Assembly: GCA_021813555.1 (NCBI GenBank)
Contig: JAKAKG010000204.1
Span: 1-34,119 of the forward strand
Direction of reading: 5' to 3'
Length of the DNA: 34,119 nucleotides
Source: Acidobacteriota bacterium
Lineage (GTDB): Bacteria > Acidobacteriota > UBA4820 > DSQY01
The position numbers and the translations under genes were made by a program. Below the pieces are notes generated by a model. The model was given only the letters and a program-made list of their open reading frames with translations. It made no database searches and was not told where the DNA came from. Within the stretch, counting starts at the first letter, position 1, and every line of letters starts with the position of its first letter. This document shows positions 1 to 7,356 of this stretch, piece after piece.

Positions 1-59
1 AACCTACTCGTTCCCCCACACCCCCTTGTCGCGCCGCGGGCATCGGCGCAGTTCGCCGG

Positions 60-1109
60 TCAGAGGAGGTTCCGCGCCTTCATGAGTTCCGCGATGAGGA
101 TCGTGTTACCCGCAGCGCCCCTGAGGGTGTTGTGGACGAGGGCCACGAAGCGGAGCCCCAGAACGGGGCACGGCTTGAGCCGGCCCACGGTGGCCGACAT
201 CCCCCGGCAGGCGTCCCGGTCCAGGACGGGCTGGGGGCGGGCGGCACTCCGGTTCAAGAGGACGGGGCGCTCGGGCGCTGAAGGCAGGGCCAGCCCCTCC
301 AGGGGCGAGCGGTAGCCTTCAATCGCCTCGGCGGCCTCCTCGAGAGTGGCGCGCTTTTCCATCTCCACGGACACGGAAAGGAGATGCCCGTCCCTCACGG
401 CCACGCGGTTGCACTGGGCGCTCAGCGCGACGGGATGCGCCTCGACTTCCGAGCCGGACAGCGTTCCGAAGATCTTGGCGGGCTCGCGCTCCAGCTTGTC
501 CTCCTCCCCAGGGATGAGGGGAAGAACGTTGTCCACCACGTCCATGGACGGAACTCCGGGATATCCGGCGCCGGAGAGGGCCTGCATCGTGGTCACCTGC
601 ACGCGCCGCAGGCCGAAAGCCTTCCTCAGGGGTTCCAGCGCCAGGCAGAGGCCGATGGTGGAGCAGTTGGGGTTGGTGACGATGGCGCCGCCGCAGCGCG
701 CGCGCTGCCCGGAGATCATGGCGAGGTGGCCGGGGTTCACCTCGGGAACCACGAGGGGCACGTCGGGATGCATGCGGTAGGCGCTGGCGTTGCTGACCAC
801 CGTCTTGCCGGCGGCCCGGAACCGGCCCTCCACGCTCTCGGCGGCGGCCGGGTCCAGCGCCGAGAACACGAGGTCCGCGTCCACCGCCGCCGGCTCAGCC
901 GCCACGAGGGCCAAGGCCGCGGCTTCCTCGGGCACGCTCCCGGGCAGGAGCCACCGCACCACCTCTCCGTAGGCACGGCCCTCGGAACGGCCCGAAGCCG
1001 CCACCGCCGCAAGCTCGAACCAGGGGTGCCCCGCCAGGAGCTGCACGAAGCGCTGCCCCACGGCTCCCGTGGCCCCCAGGACGGCGACTCTCGTCTTCTC
1101 ACTGTCCAT
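60..1109 (-). CDS. asd: aspartate-semialdehyde dehydrogenase, archaeal/fungal type
   Basis: Reduces aspartyl phosphate to aspartate semialdehyde with NADPH, the second step of the pathway to lysine, threonine and methionine. The 349-residue protein starts with the dinucleotide-binding loop GATGAVG (residues 12-18). The catalytic cysteine is C149 in NPNCSTIGL, and the catalytic histidine is probably H242 in NRVAVRDGH. The segment ALSGAGYPGVPSMD (177-190) is typical of the archaeal/fungal subfamily rather than the E. coli type. The ATG is preceded by AAGGAG nine bases upstream. The start overlaps the end of lysC by 11 bases, so the two are probably translationally coupled. It is the last gene of the metY-metX-lysC-asd operon. 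A weak hairpin (31-49) follows the stop but lacks a U-tract. Identification is firm. Confidence 0.96.
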   Translation of the reverse strand: MDSEKTRVAVLGATGAVGQRFVQLLAGHPWFELAAVAASGRSEGRAYGEVVRWLLPGSVPEEAAALALVAAEPAAVDADLVFSALDPAAAESVEGRFRAAGKTVVSNASAYRMHPDVPLVVPEVNPGHLAMISGQRARCGGAIVTNPNCSTIGLCLALEPLRKAFGLRRVQVTTMQALSGAGYPGVPSMDVVDNVLPLIPGEEDKLEREPAKIFGTLSGSEVEAHPVALSAQCNRVAVRDGHLLSVSVEMEKRATLEEAAEAIEGYRSPLEGLALPSAPERPVLLNRSAARPQPVLDRDACRGMSATVGRLKPCPVLGLRFVALVHNTLRGAAGNTILIAELMKARNLL

Positions 1110-2466
1110 GATCGAGCTCCTTCTCGAAGAATCGCCGGTGCAGGCGCGAGACCACCCGCGAGAGGTCCTCCTCCGCCACCGCGAAGCTCAAGGCGATGTC
1201 CGACCCTCCCTGCGACACCATGGTCACACCCACGTCCCGCAGGTCCTGAAAGACCTGCCCCACGATGCCCGGCGTCTCCTTGAGCTTCTCGCCCACCACG
1301 GCCACGAGGGCTTGCGAGGAACGGACGCTCACGGCGCCCAGGCCGCGCAGGTCCTCCACCGCTTCGGAGAGGCCCGGGCCCGGGCTCACGGCAAGGGCCA
1401 CCGAAACTTCCGACGTGGCCACCAGGTCCGGGGCGATCCGCCGGTGCTCCAGCACTTCGAAGAGCCGCCGCAAAAAGCCCTGCGCCTTGAACATGCGCGC
1501 CGACACGAGGGTCACCACGGTCATCCCCTCCTTGTAGGCGATGCTCTTGACGGGACCTCCGTTGGGAGAAACTCGGGCGAGGATGAGCGTCCCCCGCGCC
1601 TCGGGGCGCGCCGTGTTGAGCACGCGCACGGGGATGCCGCGGTCCACGGCGGGAGCGAGGGTCTTGGGATGAAGGACCCGGGCGCCGAAGAAGGCCAGTT
1701 CCGCCGCCTCCTGGAAGCTCATGGCGGGGATGTTTCGGGCCTCGGGCACGAGGGAGGGATCGGCCGTCATGATGCCGTCCACGTCGGTCCAGATTTCAAT
1801 TTCCTCGGCGCCGAGCGCGGCGCCCAAGAGCGACGCGGTGAGGTCCGACCCGCCCCGCCCCAGGGTCGTGCTTGCACCGCCCGCGGACCGGCCGATGAAC
1901 CCCTGGGTCAGGGGGATGCGTCCTTGCTCCACCAGAGGCAGAAGGATCTGCTTGCAGCGAGCGGCCATGGCGTCGAAGTCCGGTTCGGCTTGCGTGTGCC
2001 GAGCGTCGGTCACCATGAACGTGCGGGCATCCATCCACGCCACGGGAAGCCCTTCCTGGAGGAAGACGTGGCGGAGCATGGCCGTGCAGAGCAACTCGCC
2101 CAAGCCCAGGAGCCGGTCCTGCACCGCCGGGGAAAAATCCCAGAGGACGGCAAGGCCGCGGGCCACGTCCTCCATCTCGGAGAAAAGGTGCTCGCACTGA
2201 GCCCAGGCCTCCTCGCCGTTCCCCGGCATCAGGTCTTCAAAAATGGCGCGGTGGTAGGCTTTCAACGCCGCCAGGGTGCCCAGGCTTGCCTCCAGCCTCC
2301 CCTCGGCGGCTTGCTCCCCCATCCGGTGGAGGATGTCGGTGGTATCGCCCATGGCCGAGAAGACGAGGACGGGACACTGCGAAACCCGGCCCTTCACCAC
2401 CGCCATAGTCTTGCGTATGTTGGCGGCGTCGCCCACGGAGGTGCCGCCGAATTTGAGGATCTTCAC
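1099..2466 (-). CDS. lysC: aspartate kinase (monofunctional, ACT-regulated)
   Basis: Phosphorylates aspartate, the committed step of the aspartate family of amino acids. The 455-residue length fits the long monofunctional class (E. coli LysC is about 450). The kinase motif KFGGTSV lies at residues 5-11. A glycine-rich GRGGSDLTA segment and a [10 protein letters not shown] segment follow in the catalytic domain. The C-terminal third (from about residue 310) looks like tandem ACT domains, the usual site of feedback inhibition, though the effector cannot be read from sequence. The start codon is GTG. It shares GTGA with the metX stop (4-base overlap) and has GGAGG five bases upstream. Lying in an operon behind a SAM riboswitch, this copy should be controlled by methionine status. 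A second kinase for lysine and threonine supply may exist elsewhere. Confidence 0.95.
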   Translation of the reverse strand: MKILKFGGTSVGDAANIRKTMAVVKGRVSQCPVLVFSAMGDTTDILHRMGEQAAEGRLEASLGTLAALKAYHRAIFEDLMPGNGEEAWAQCEHLFSEMEDVARGLAVLWDFSPAVQDRLLGLGELLCTAMLRHVFLQEGLPVAWMDARTFMVTDARHTQAEPDFDAMAARCKQILLPLVEQGRIPLTQGFIGRSAGGASTTLGRGGSDLTASLLGAALGAEEIEIWTDVDGIMTADPSLVPEARNIPAMSFQEAAELAFFGARVLHPKTLAPAVDRGIPVRVLNTARPEARGTLILARVSPNGGPVKSIAYKEGMTVVTLVSARMFKAQGFLRRLFEVLEHRRIAPDLVATSEVSVALAVSPGPGLSEAVEDLRGLGAVSVRSSQALVAVVGEKLKETPGIVGQVFQDLRDVGVTMVSQGGSDIALSFAVAEEDLSRVVSRLHRRFFEKELDHGQ

Positions 2467-3593
2467 GGGAGCCTCCCGCCGAGAAACGCGGCGATCATGG
2501 GGTTGATTTGCCCGTACTCCACCAGGAAGGCGTCATGCCCGTAGGGCGAGGCCAGCTCCGCGTAGGCCGCCTCCTTGCCCAGGCGAGCGAGCAGCTCCGC
2601 GGCCTCCCTCATCTCCCACGCGGGAAAGAGGACGTCCGTGTCGATGCCCACGCTGAGGACTGCCGTCTGAACGCGCGAGAGCGCCGCCTCCAGCCCGCCG
2701 CGGTCCCTGGCCACGTCATGCAGGTCCATGGCGCCGGTGAGAGCGAGATAGGTCCTGGCGTCGAAGCGCCCCACGAGTTTTTCGCCCTGGTGGTGAAGGT
2801 ACCGCTCCACCTGAAAAGGATTGCGAGGATCAAGACCCCTGGCCGCATCCTGGTCCTCCCGGTCCCGGCCGAAGCGCTGGCCGAAGAGGCGGTCCGTGCG
2901 GTAGGTCGTCATGGCCAGTTGCCGGGCCAGAGAGAGGCCCCGCACGGGGCCCGGGCCCGCGTAACGCCCCCCGAGCCATGCGGGATCATTTACGATGGCC
3001 TGGCGCGCCACGGCGTTGAAGGCCACGGCCCAGGGCGAGGTCTGCGGCGCACCCGCCAGCGGCGCCGCGCGCCTGGCGAAGCCGGGATACTCGGCGATGA
3101 ACTCCCACACCACCATGGCTCCGAGGGAACCGCCGAGCATGAGGGCGAGGCCCCGGATGCCGAGGTGGTCCAGGAGGCATTTTTGAATTCGTGCCATGTC
3201 GCGCGTGGTGACTACGGGAAAGCCGCACGCCGAGGGCTGGCCCATGGCCGGGTCCTCGTCCGAGGGGCCGCTCGTGCCGTAGCATCCTCCCAGCAGGTTG
3301 GTGCAGAGGATGAAGTGCCTCTCGGGGTCGAGGGCCTGTCCCGGACCGATGAGGCCTTCCCACCAGCCCGGCCGCCCGTCACCCGAACTGCCCCCCGAGG
3401 CGGCGTGCGAGTCGCCCGTGAGGGCGTGCACCAAGAGGACGGCGTTGTCCCCTTGGCCGTTCAGTTCGCCCCAAGTCTCGTAGGCGACGCGGGGACGGTG
3501 GAGAACGGTCCCGCCTTCGAAGGTGAAGGGGCCTGGCAGTTCGACGACGCTGCCCCGCTCGCGTTGTTCCCTTTCCATGGGCGGAGTCCTCAC
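2463..3593 (-). CDS. metX: homoserine O-acetyltransferase
   Basis: Transfers acetyl from acetyl-CoA to homoserine, giving the substrate used by MetY. It is a 376-residue alpha/beta hydrolase of the MetX family. The nucleophile elbow is GGSLGAM with S156. The rest of the triad is probably D320 (in GIDTDVLFP) and H353 (in SPYGHDAF). The family segment NLLGGCYGTSGP is at 99-110. The GTG start shares GTGA with the metY stop and has GGAGG four bases upstream. An internal ATG five codons later is possible but has a poorer context. The family also contains succinyltransferases that cannot be excluded by eye, but the MetY partner fits the acetyl route. Confidence 0.95.
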   Translation of the reverse strand: MRTPPMEREQRERGSVVELPGPFTFEGGTVLHRPRVAYETWGELNGQGDNAVLLVHALTGDSHAASGGSSGDGRPGWWEGLIGPGQALDPERHFILCTNLLGGCYGTSGPSDEDPAMGQPSACGFPVVTTRDMARIQKCLLDHLGIRGLALMLGGSLGAMVVWEFIAEYPGFARRAAPLAGAPQTSPWAVAFNAVARQAIVNDPAWLGGRYAGPGPVRGLSLARQLAMTTYRTDRLFGQRFGRDREDQDAARGLDPRNPFQVERYLHHQGEKLVGRFDARTYLALTGAMDLHDVARDRGGLEAALSRVQTAVLSVGIDTDVLFPAWEMREAAELLARLGKEAAYAELASPYGHDAFLVEYGQINPMIAAFLGGRLP

Positions 3594-4870
3594 GTCGCCT
3601 CCAGGGCCTGGTTCAAGTCATCGAGGATATCGCCGATGTGCTCGATCCCGATGGAAAGCCTCACCAGGTCGGGCGTGATGCCCCCCGCCCGTTGCTCCTC
3701 GTCGCTGAGCTGGGCATGGGTTGTGGTGGCGGGATGGATGGCCAGGCTCTTGGCGTCCCCCACGTTGGCCAGGTGGGAGAAGAGCTTCAAGGTGTCGATG
3801 AAGGCCTGGCCGCCCTCTTTCCCGCTCTTGATCCCGAAGACCACCACCCCGCCGTAACCGCCGCCGAGCAAGCGCTTCGCCACGGGGTGCGCCGCGTCGT
3901 CCTCCAGCCCGGGATAGCGCACCCACGCGGCCTTGGGGTGGCCCTTGAGAAACCTCGCCACGGCGAGGGCGTTCTGGCAGTGGCGCTCCATGCGCAGGGG
4001 CAGGGTCTCCAGCCCTTGCAGGGCGAGCCACGCATTGTCAGGGTTGAGGCACGCACCCAGGTTGCGCAGGGGCACGAGGCGCGCGCGGAGGATGAAGGCC
4101 TGCGCGGACAGGGGCCCCAGATCATGGGCAAAGCGCAGTCCGTGATAGCTGGGCTCGGGCTCGTTGAAGAGGGCGAACTTGGGGTCGGTCCAGTCGAAGG
4201 TTCCCGAGTCCACGATGACGCCGCCGAGGAACGTCCCGTGGCCTCCGATCCACTTCGTGAGCGAATGCACCACGACGTGGGCCCCCTGCTCGATGGGGCG
4301 GCAGAGGCAGGGCGTGGCGAAGGTGTTGTCCACCATGAGGGGCACGTGGTGCCGCTCGGCCACGGCGGCTACGGCGGGGAGGTCCGCCACGTCCAGGGAG
4401 GGATTCCCCATGGTCTCCACGAAGAGGGCCCGCGTCTTGTCCGTGATGGCCGCCTCGAACGCCTGCGGGGATGAGGCATTCACGAAGCGCGTGCGGATGC
4501 CGAACTGGGGCAGGATGTCGTGGAACTGCGTCATGGTCCCGCCGTACAGGTTGTCCGCCGCCACGATCTCGTCCCCCGCCCGCGCCAAGTTGATGACGGC
4601 GTAGAAGACCGCCGCCGTCCCCGAGCTCACGGCCAGCGCCCCCGCGCCACCTTCCAGAGCGGCCATGCGCTTCTCCAGCACCTCGTGCGTGGGGTTCTGC
4701 AGGCGCGTGTAGATGTTGCCCGGCTCCTTGAGGGCGAAGAGGTCCGCCGCGTGCCGGGAGCTCTTGAACACGTAGCTCGACGTGCGGTGCACCGGCACCG
4801 CCCGCGCCCCCGTCTCATCGATCCCCTGCCCCGCGTGCAAGCAGAGCGTTTCAAGCCGCTGTGCCGCCAT
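3590..4870 (-). CDS. metY: O-acetylhomoserine sulfhydrylase (PLP-dependent)
   Basis: Makes homocysteine from O-acetylhomoserine and sulfide, so methionine can be built by direct sulfhydrylation. The 426-residue protein belongs to the Cys/Met metabolism PLP family. The PLP lysine is K206 in [11 protein letters not shown]. The phosphate-binding SSGTAA is at 82-87, and YTRLQNPT (54-61) is the usual active-site stretch. The ATG has a perfect AGGAGG five bases upstream. It is first in the operon. The 250-base leader carries the promoter, SAM-II riboswitch, terminator and heptad repeats annotated separately. A cystathionine gamma-synthase role is less likely given the length (about 425, against about 390 for MetB) and the metX neighbour. 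Confidence 0.95.
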   Translation of the reverse strand: MAAQRLETLCLHAGQGIDETGARAVPVHRTSSYVFKSSRHAADLFALKEPGNIYTRLQNPTHEVLEKRMAALEGGAGALAVSSGTAAVFYAVINLARAGDEIVAADNLYGGTMTQFHDILPQFGIRTRFVNASSPQAFEAAITDKTRALFVETMGNPSLDVADLPAVAAVAERHHVPLMVDNTFATPCLCRPIEQGAHVVVHSLTKWIGGHGTFLGGVIVDSGTFDWTDPKFALFNEPEPSYHGLRFAHDLGPLSAQAFILRARLVPLRNLGACLNPDNAWLALQGLETLPLRMERHCQNALAVARFLKGHPKAAWVRYPGLEDDAAHPVAKRLLGGGYGGVVVFGIKSGKEGGQAFIDTLKLFSHLANVGDAKSLAIHPATTTHAQLSDEEQRAGGITPDLVRLSIGIEHIGDILDDLNQALEAT

Positions 4871-4903
4871 GGAAACCTCCTGAAATGAACACGCCCCCCG
4901 CCC

Positions 4904-4987
4904 ATTGCCTATTGCCTATTGCCTATTGCCCATTGCCTATTGCCCATTGCCTATTGCCAATTGCCCATTGCCTTTTCCCCATTGCCC
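4904..4987. repeat. heptanucleotide tandem repeat in the metY leader (12 x 7 bp)
   Basis: Twelve back-to-back 7-base units with plus-strand consensus ATTGCCY. The array runs without an indel for 84 bases. Ten units are ATTGCCT or ATTGCCC, one is ATTGCCA (4953-4959) and one is degenerate (TTTCCCC, 4974-4980). In the metY transcript it reads as RGGCAAU units between the riboswitch terminator and the ribosome binding site. Copy-number slippage would lengthen or shorten the untranslated leader without touching the reading frame. No function is known. Confidence 0.95.
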
Positions 4988-4990
4988 AAA

Positions 4991-5023
4991 CAAAAAGACC
5001 GCCTCAGCATCAGCCGGACGGTC
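4991..5023 (-). terminator. intrinsic terminator of the SAM-II riboswitch
   Basis: Read on the minus strand, the left arm GACCG-U-CC (5023-5016, one bulged U) pairs with GGCGGUC (5003-4997). The inner loop can also pair GGC with GCU. UUUUUG follows directly (4996-4991). This is a standard rho-independent terminator before metY. Its left arm overlaps the competing GGACG/CGUCC hairpin (5030-5016). Confidence 0.8.
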
Positions 5024-5027
5024 CGCG

Positions 5028-5083
5028 TCCCGCTTTAGCTGCATTTATTAAGCGCCCGCAAGCTGAGGATCAAATCGGCGCTT
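5028..5083 (-). ncRNA. SAM-II (SAM-alpha) riboswitch aptamer
   Basis: Minus strand, in order: stem P1 left arm AAGCGCC (5083-5077), the conserved GAUUUG (5076-5071), a loop holding UCCU, GCUUGC, P1 right arm GGCGCUU (5056-5050), then AAUAAAUGCA and GCUAAAG ending in GGGA (5031-5028). This matches the SAM-II layout: GAUUUG after P1, a GCUUGC/GCAAGC-like segment before the closing arm, an A-rich linker and GCUAAA. Loop UCCU (5069-5066) can pair with GGGA to make the family's pseudoknot. Family knowledge: SAM-II binds S-adenosylmethionine and represses methionine genes, mostly in Alphaproteobacteria. The location before metY agrees. A covariance search was not possible here. Confidence 0.88.
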
Positions 5084-5098
5084 CGCCACCAGACCGGG

Positions 5099-5128
5099 AG
5101 ATTACTCCTCCTCCCGAGCCGCTGTCAA
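5099..5128 (-). promoter_or_regulatory. sigma70-type promoter of the metYX-lysC-asd operon
   Basis: Minus strand: TTGACA (-35, 5128-5123), an 18-base spacer, TAATCT (-10, 5104-5099). The predicted start near 5092 places the riboswitch about ten bases into the transcript. No better candidate was seen in the leader. Confidence 0.75.
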
Positions 5129-5164
5129 GCGGGACCTGGCGCGGTGGAGGCAGCGAGGGGAAAA

Positions 5165-5190
5165 GATCGCGCTCTGGAGAGCGCTCCTAC
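5165..5190 (-). repeat. REP-like element: GTAG plus hairpin
   Basis: On the minus strand it begins GTAGGA and folds as GCGCTC-TCCA-GAGCGC. GTAG followed by a short GC-rich hairpin is the layout of REP sequences mobilised by RAYT transposases. A second element lies at 5239-5263 in the same orientation, and a relative at 13005-13027. No RAYT gene is in this window. Confidence 0.55.
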
Positions 5191-5238
5191 AACGGCGAAG
5201 GGTGGCCGTAGGGGGCCTCTCGCGGCGGCGATGGCGTT

Positions 5239-5263
5239 CGGCCGATCGGCGATCGGCCGCTAC
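5239..5263 (-). repeat. second REP-like element with perfect palindrome
   Basis: On the minus strand GTAG is followed by a near-perfect inverted repeat with nine-base arms (GGCCGATCG and CGATCGGCC at 5240-5258) around a single central base. It sits between the metY promoter and the rho terminator. It may be a REP relative or simply a hairpin. Confidence 0.45.
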
Positions 5264-5306
5264 GAAAGATAGGCCGCCGGGGGATGGTGCGGACAGCGAG
5301 GGACAG

Positions 5307-5341
5307 AAGGCCCGGGGCGGAGATGAGCCGCCCCGGGCCTT
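5307..5341 (-). terminator. hairpin terminator downstream of rho
   Basis: Perfect 14-base-pair stem AAGGCCCGGGGCGG/CCGCCCCGGGCCTT with a 7-base loop, eight bases after the rho stop codon. It lacks a clear U-tract, so it may act as a 3'-end stabiliser as much as a terminator. Confidence 0.7.
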
Positions 5342-5348
5342 GCCGGGA

Positions 5349-6623
5349 TCAGCCTCCGGAGAGGCCCTTGAGGAAGGCCTCGTTGTTTTCAAAGTCGTTG
5401 AGCTTGCCGATGAGCAGCTCCATGGCTTCGACGGTGGAGAGGGGGTTGAGGATCTTGCGGAGGATCCACATGCGGTTGAGCTCGAAGGCCTCGGTGAGAA
5501 GCTCTTCCTTGCGGGTGCCGCTCTTGTTGATGTCGATGGCGGGGAAGGTGCGCTTGTCCACAAGCTTGCGGTCGAGGTGGATCTCCATGTTGCCCGTGCC
5601 CTTGAATTCCTCGAAGATCACGTCGTCCATGCGGGAGCCCGTGTCCACGAGGGCGGTGGCGATGATGGTGAGGGAGCCGCCCTCCTCGATGTTTCGAGCC
5701 GCGCCGAAGAAGCGCTTGGGCTTCTGGAGGGCGTTGGCGTCGAGGCCGCCGGAGAGGACGCGTCCCGAAGGCGGCGTCACGGTGTTGTAGGCGCGGGCCA
5801 TGCGGGTGATGGAGTCCAGGAGGATGACCACGTCGCGGCCGAGCTCCACGAGGCGCTTGGCCTTCTCCATGACCATTTCGGCCACCTGGACGTGCCGCGT
5901 GGGGGGCTCGTCGAAGGTGGAGGCCTGCACTTCGCCCTTAACGGACCGCTGCATGTCCGTGACCTCCTCGGGCCGCTCGTCGATGAGGAGGACGATCAAG
6001 TAGGCCTCGGGATGGTTGGCCGTGATGGCGTGGGCGATGGCCTGGAGGAGCATGGTTTTGCCCGTGCGGGGCTGGGCCACGATGAGGCCGCGCTGGCCGA
6101 AGCCGATGGGCGACACGAGGTCGAGGACGCGGCCCGACATCTCCCCCTTGCTCACTTCCATGCGGATGCGGCGGGTGGGATAGATGGGGGTCAGGGCATC
6201 GAACCACATGCGGTCCCGGGTCTTGACCGTGCTCTCGAAGTTGATGGCGTCCACCTTGATGAGGGCGAAGTATTTCTCCCCCTCCTTGGGCGGCCTCACC
6301 TGGCCCGAGATGGTGTCCCCCGTCCGCAGGCCGAACTTCTTGATCTGCGACGGGCTCACGTAGATGTCGTCGGGACCGGGCAGGTAGTTGTACTCGGGGG
6401 CCCGCAGGAAGCCGAAGCCGTCCTGGAGGATCTCGAGCACGCCCTCGGCGAAGATGAAGCCGTTGGCCTCCGCCTGGGACTTGAGGATCTGGAAGATCAG
6501 ATCCTGCCGTCTCAGGGTCGAGATGCCTTCGATCTCAAATTCCTTGCCGAGCTTGATGAGCTCCGTGGGGGGCATGTCGTGCAGTTTGGCCAGGTCCAGG
6601 TTTTCCGTCCGTTCTTTCGTCAT
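5349..6623 (-). CDS. rho: transcription termination factor Rho
   Basis: Hexameric RNA-dependent ATPase and helicase that ends transcription at C-rich untranslated RNA. The protein has 424 residues. It has an N-terminal helical part (1-50), an RNA-binding cold-shock-like domain with DGFGFLR (68-74), and a RecA-type motor with Walker A QPRTGKT (185-191). [13 protein letters not shown] is the Walker B/Q-loop region. The ATG at 6623 is chosen because GAGGAA lies just upstream and because the homologous start MTKERTENL begins there. An in-frame ATG nine codons earlier lies inside the end of engB. It follows engB by seven bases, so the two are probably cotranscribed. It lacks the large N-terminal insertions seen in some high-GC Rho proteins. 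Confidence 0.97.
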   Translation of the reverse strand: MTKERTENLDLAKLHDMPPTELIKLGKEFEIEGISTLRRQDLIFQILKSQAEANGFIFAEGVLEILQDGFGFLRAPEYNYLPGPDDIYVSPSQIKKFGLRTGDTISGQVRPPKEGEKYFALIKVDAINFESTVKTRDRMWFDALTPIYPTRRIRMEVSKGEMSGRVLDLVSPIGFGQRGLIVAQPRTGKTMLLQAIAHAITANHPEAYLIVLLIDERPEEVTDMQRSVKGEVQASTFDEPPTRHVQVAEMVMEKAKRLVELGRDVVILLDSITRMARAYNTVTPPSGRVLSGGLDANALQKPKRFFGAARNIEEGGSLTIIATALVDTGSRMDDVIFEEFKGTGNMEIHLDRKLVDKRTFPAIDINKSGTRKEELLTEAFELNRMWILRKILNPLSTVEAMELLIGKLNDFENNEAFLKGLSGG

Positions 6624-6630
6624 CGCTTCC

Positions 6631-7206
6631 TCACTCCATGGTCTCCTCAAACTTCCTAAGAACCGTTTTCGCCCCCTCGCGGCTCACCGCCGAGAAGGGG
6701 ATGGGCGTCTGTTCAGGGGCCAGGCCCAGCGCCTCGGACCAGGCCTTGGCCCGGGGCTTCCACTGGCCCCGGGACACTTTGTCGCACTTGGTCATGACCA
6801 CAAAAAAGGGCCGGCCGTAGTGGCGGAAGTACTCCACCATGGCCCGTTCCCCGTCGCCCGCCTCCCGGCGCACGTCCACGAGCAGGCACGCGGCGGCACA
6901 GGCGGGGCGCTTCAAATAGGCCTCCACGAGTTTGGCCCATGAGGCCTTCACGCTGAGGGGCACCTTGGCGTAGCCGAAGCCGGGAAGATCCACGACGTAG
7001 CCCCGGTCCTGAAGCCGGGCGAAGATGACCGCCTGCGTCCGTCCCGGGGTGTTGCTCACGCGCATGAGGCCCTTCCGCTTGAAAATCACGTTGATGAGGG
7101 ACGATTTCCCCACGTTGGAGCGCCCGATGACCGCCACCTCGGGGAGCGAGGGCGGGGGGAACTGCGACGGTGCCTGGCACACCCGCTCGACCTGCAACTC
7201 CGGCAT
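6631..7206 (-). CDS. engB: ribosome-biogenesis GTPase EngB (YsxC/YihA)
   Basis: Small TRAFAC-class GTPase needed for large-subunit ribosome assembly. With the ATG at 7206 it has 191 residues. G1 is GRSNVGKS (28-35), G2 lies in TPGRTQ, G3 is DLPGFGYA, G4 is TKCDK and G5 is the SAV segment near the end. The ATG has GGAG five bases upstream. An in-frame TTG at 7233 would add nine residues but has no better ribosome binding site. The gene before it, lon, ends upstream across a 150-base spacer with A/T-rich runs and no confident promoter. Confidence 0.94.
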   Translation of the reverse strand: MPELQVERVCQAPSQFPPPSLPEVAVIGRSNVGKSSLINVIFKRKGLMRVSNTPGRTQAVIFARLQDRGYVVDLPGFGYAKVPLSVKASWAKLVEAYLKRPACAAACLLVDVRREAGDGERAMVEYFRHYGRPFFVVMTKCDKVSRGQWKPRAKAWSEALGLAPEQTPIPFSAVSREGAKTVLRKFEETME

Positions 7207-7356
7207 CAGGACTCCAAAAGATCTCACCGCCAAGGCGTAAAGGCCGCTAAGGAAAGAAGGTGCCGAGTATTAGAAGAAGAGAGCGTTTTTTCTTGCCGGC
7301 TTTTTCTTTGGGTACGTCGCGCCCTTCGCGGTTAACGTGTTTTCTCTTCTTTACCC

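Noticed and set aside
4904-4987. CRISPR-like array
   Set aside because: The units are only 7 bases long and there are no spacers between them; it is a simple tandem repeat.
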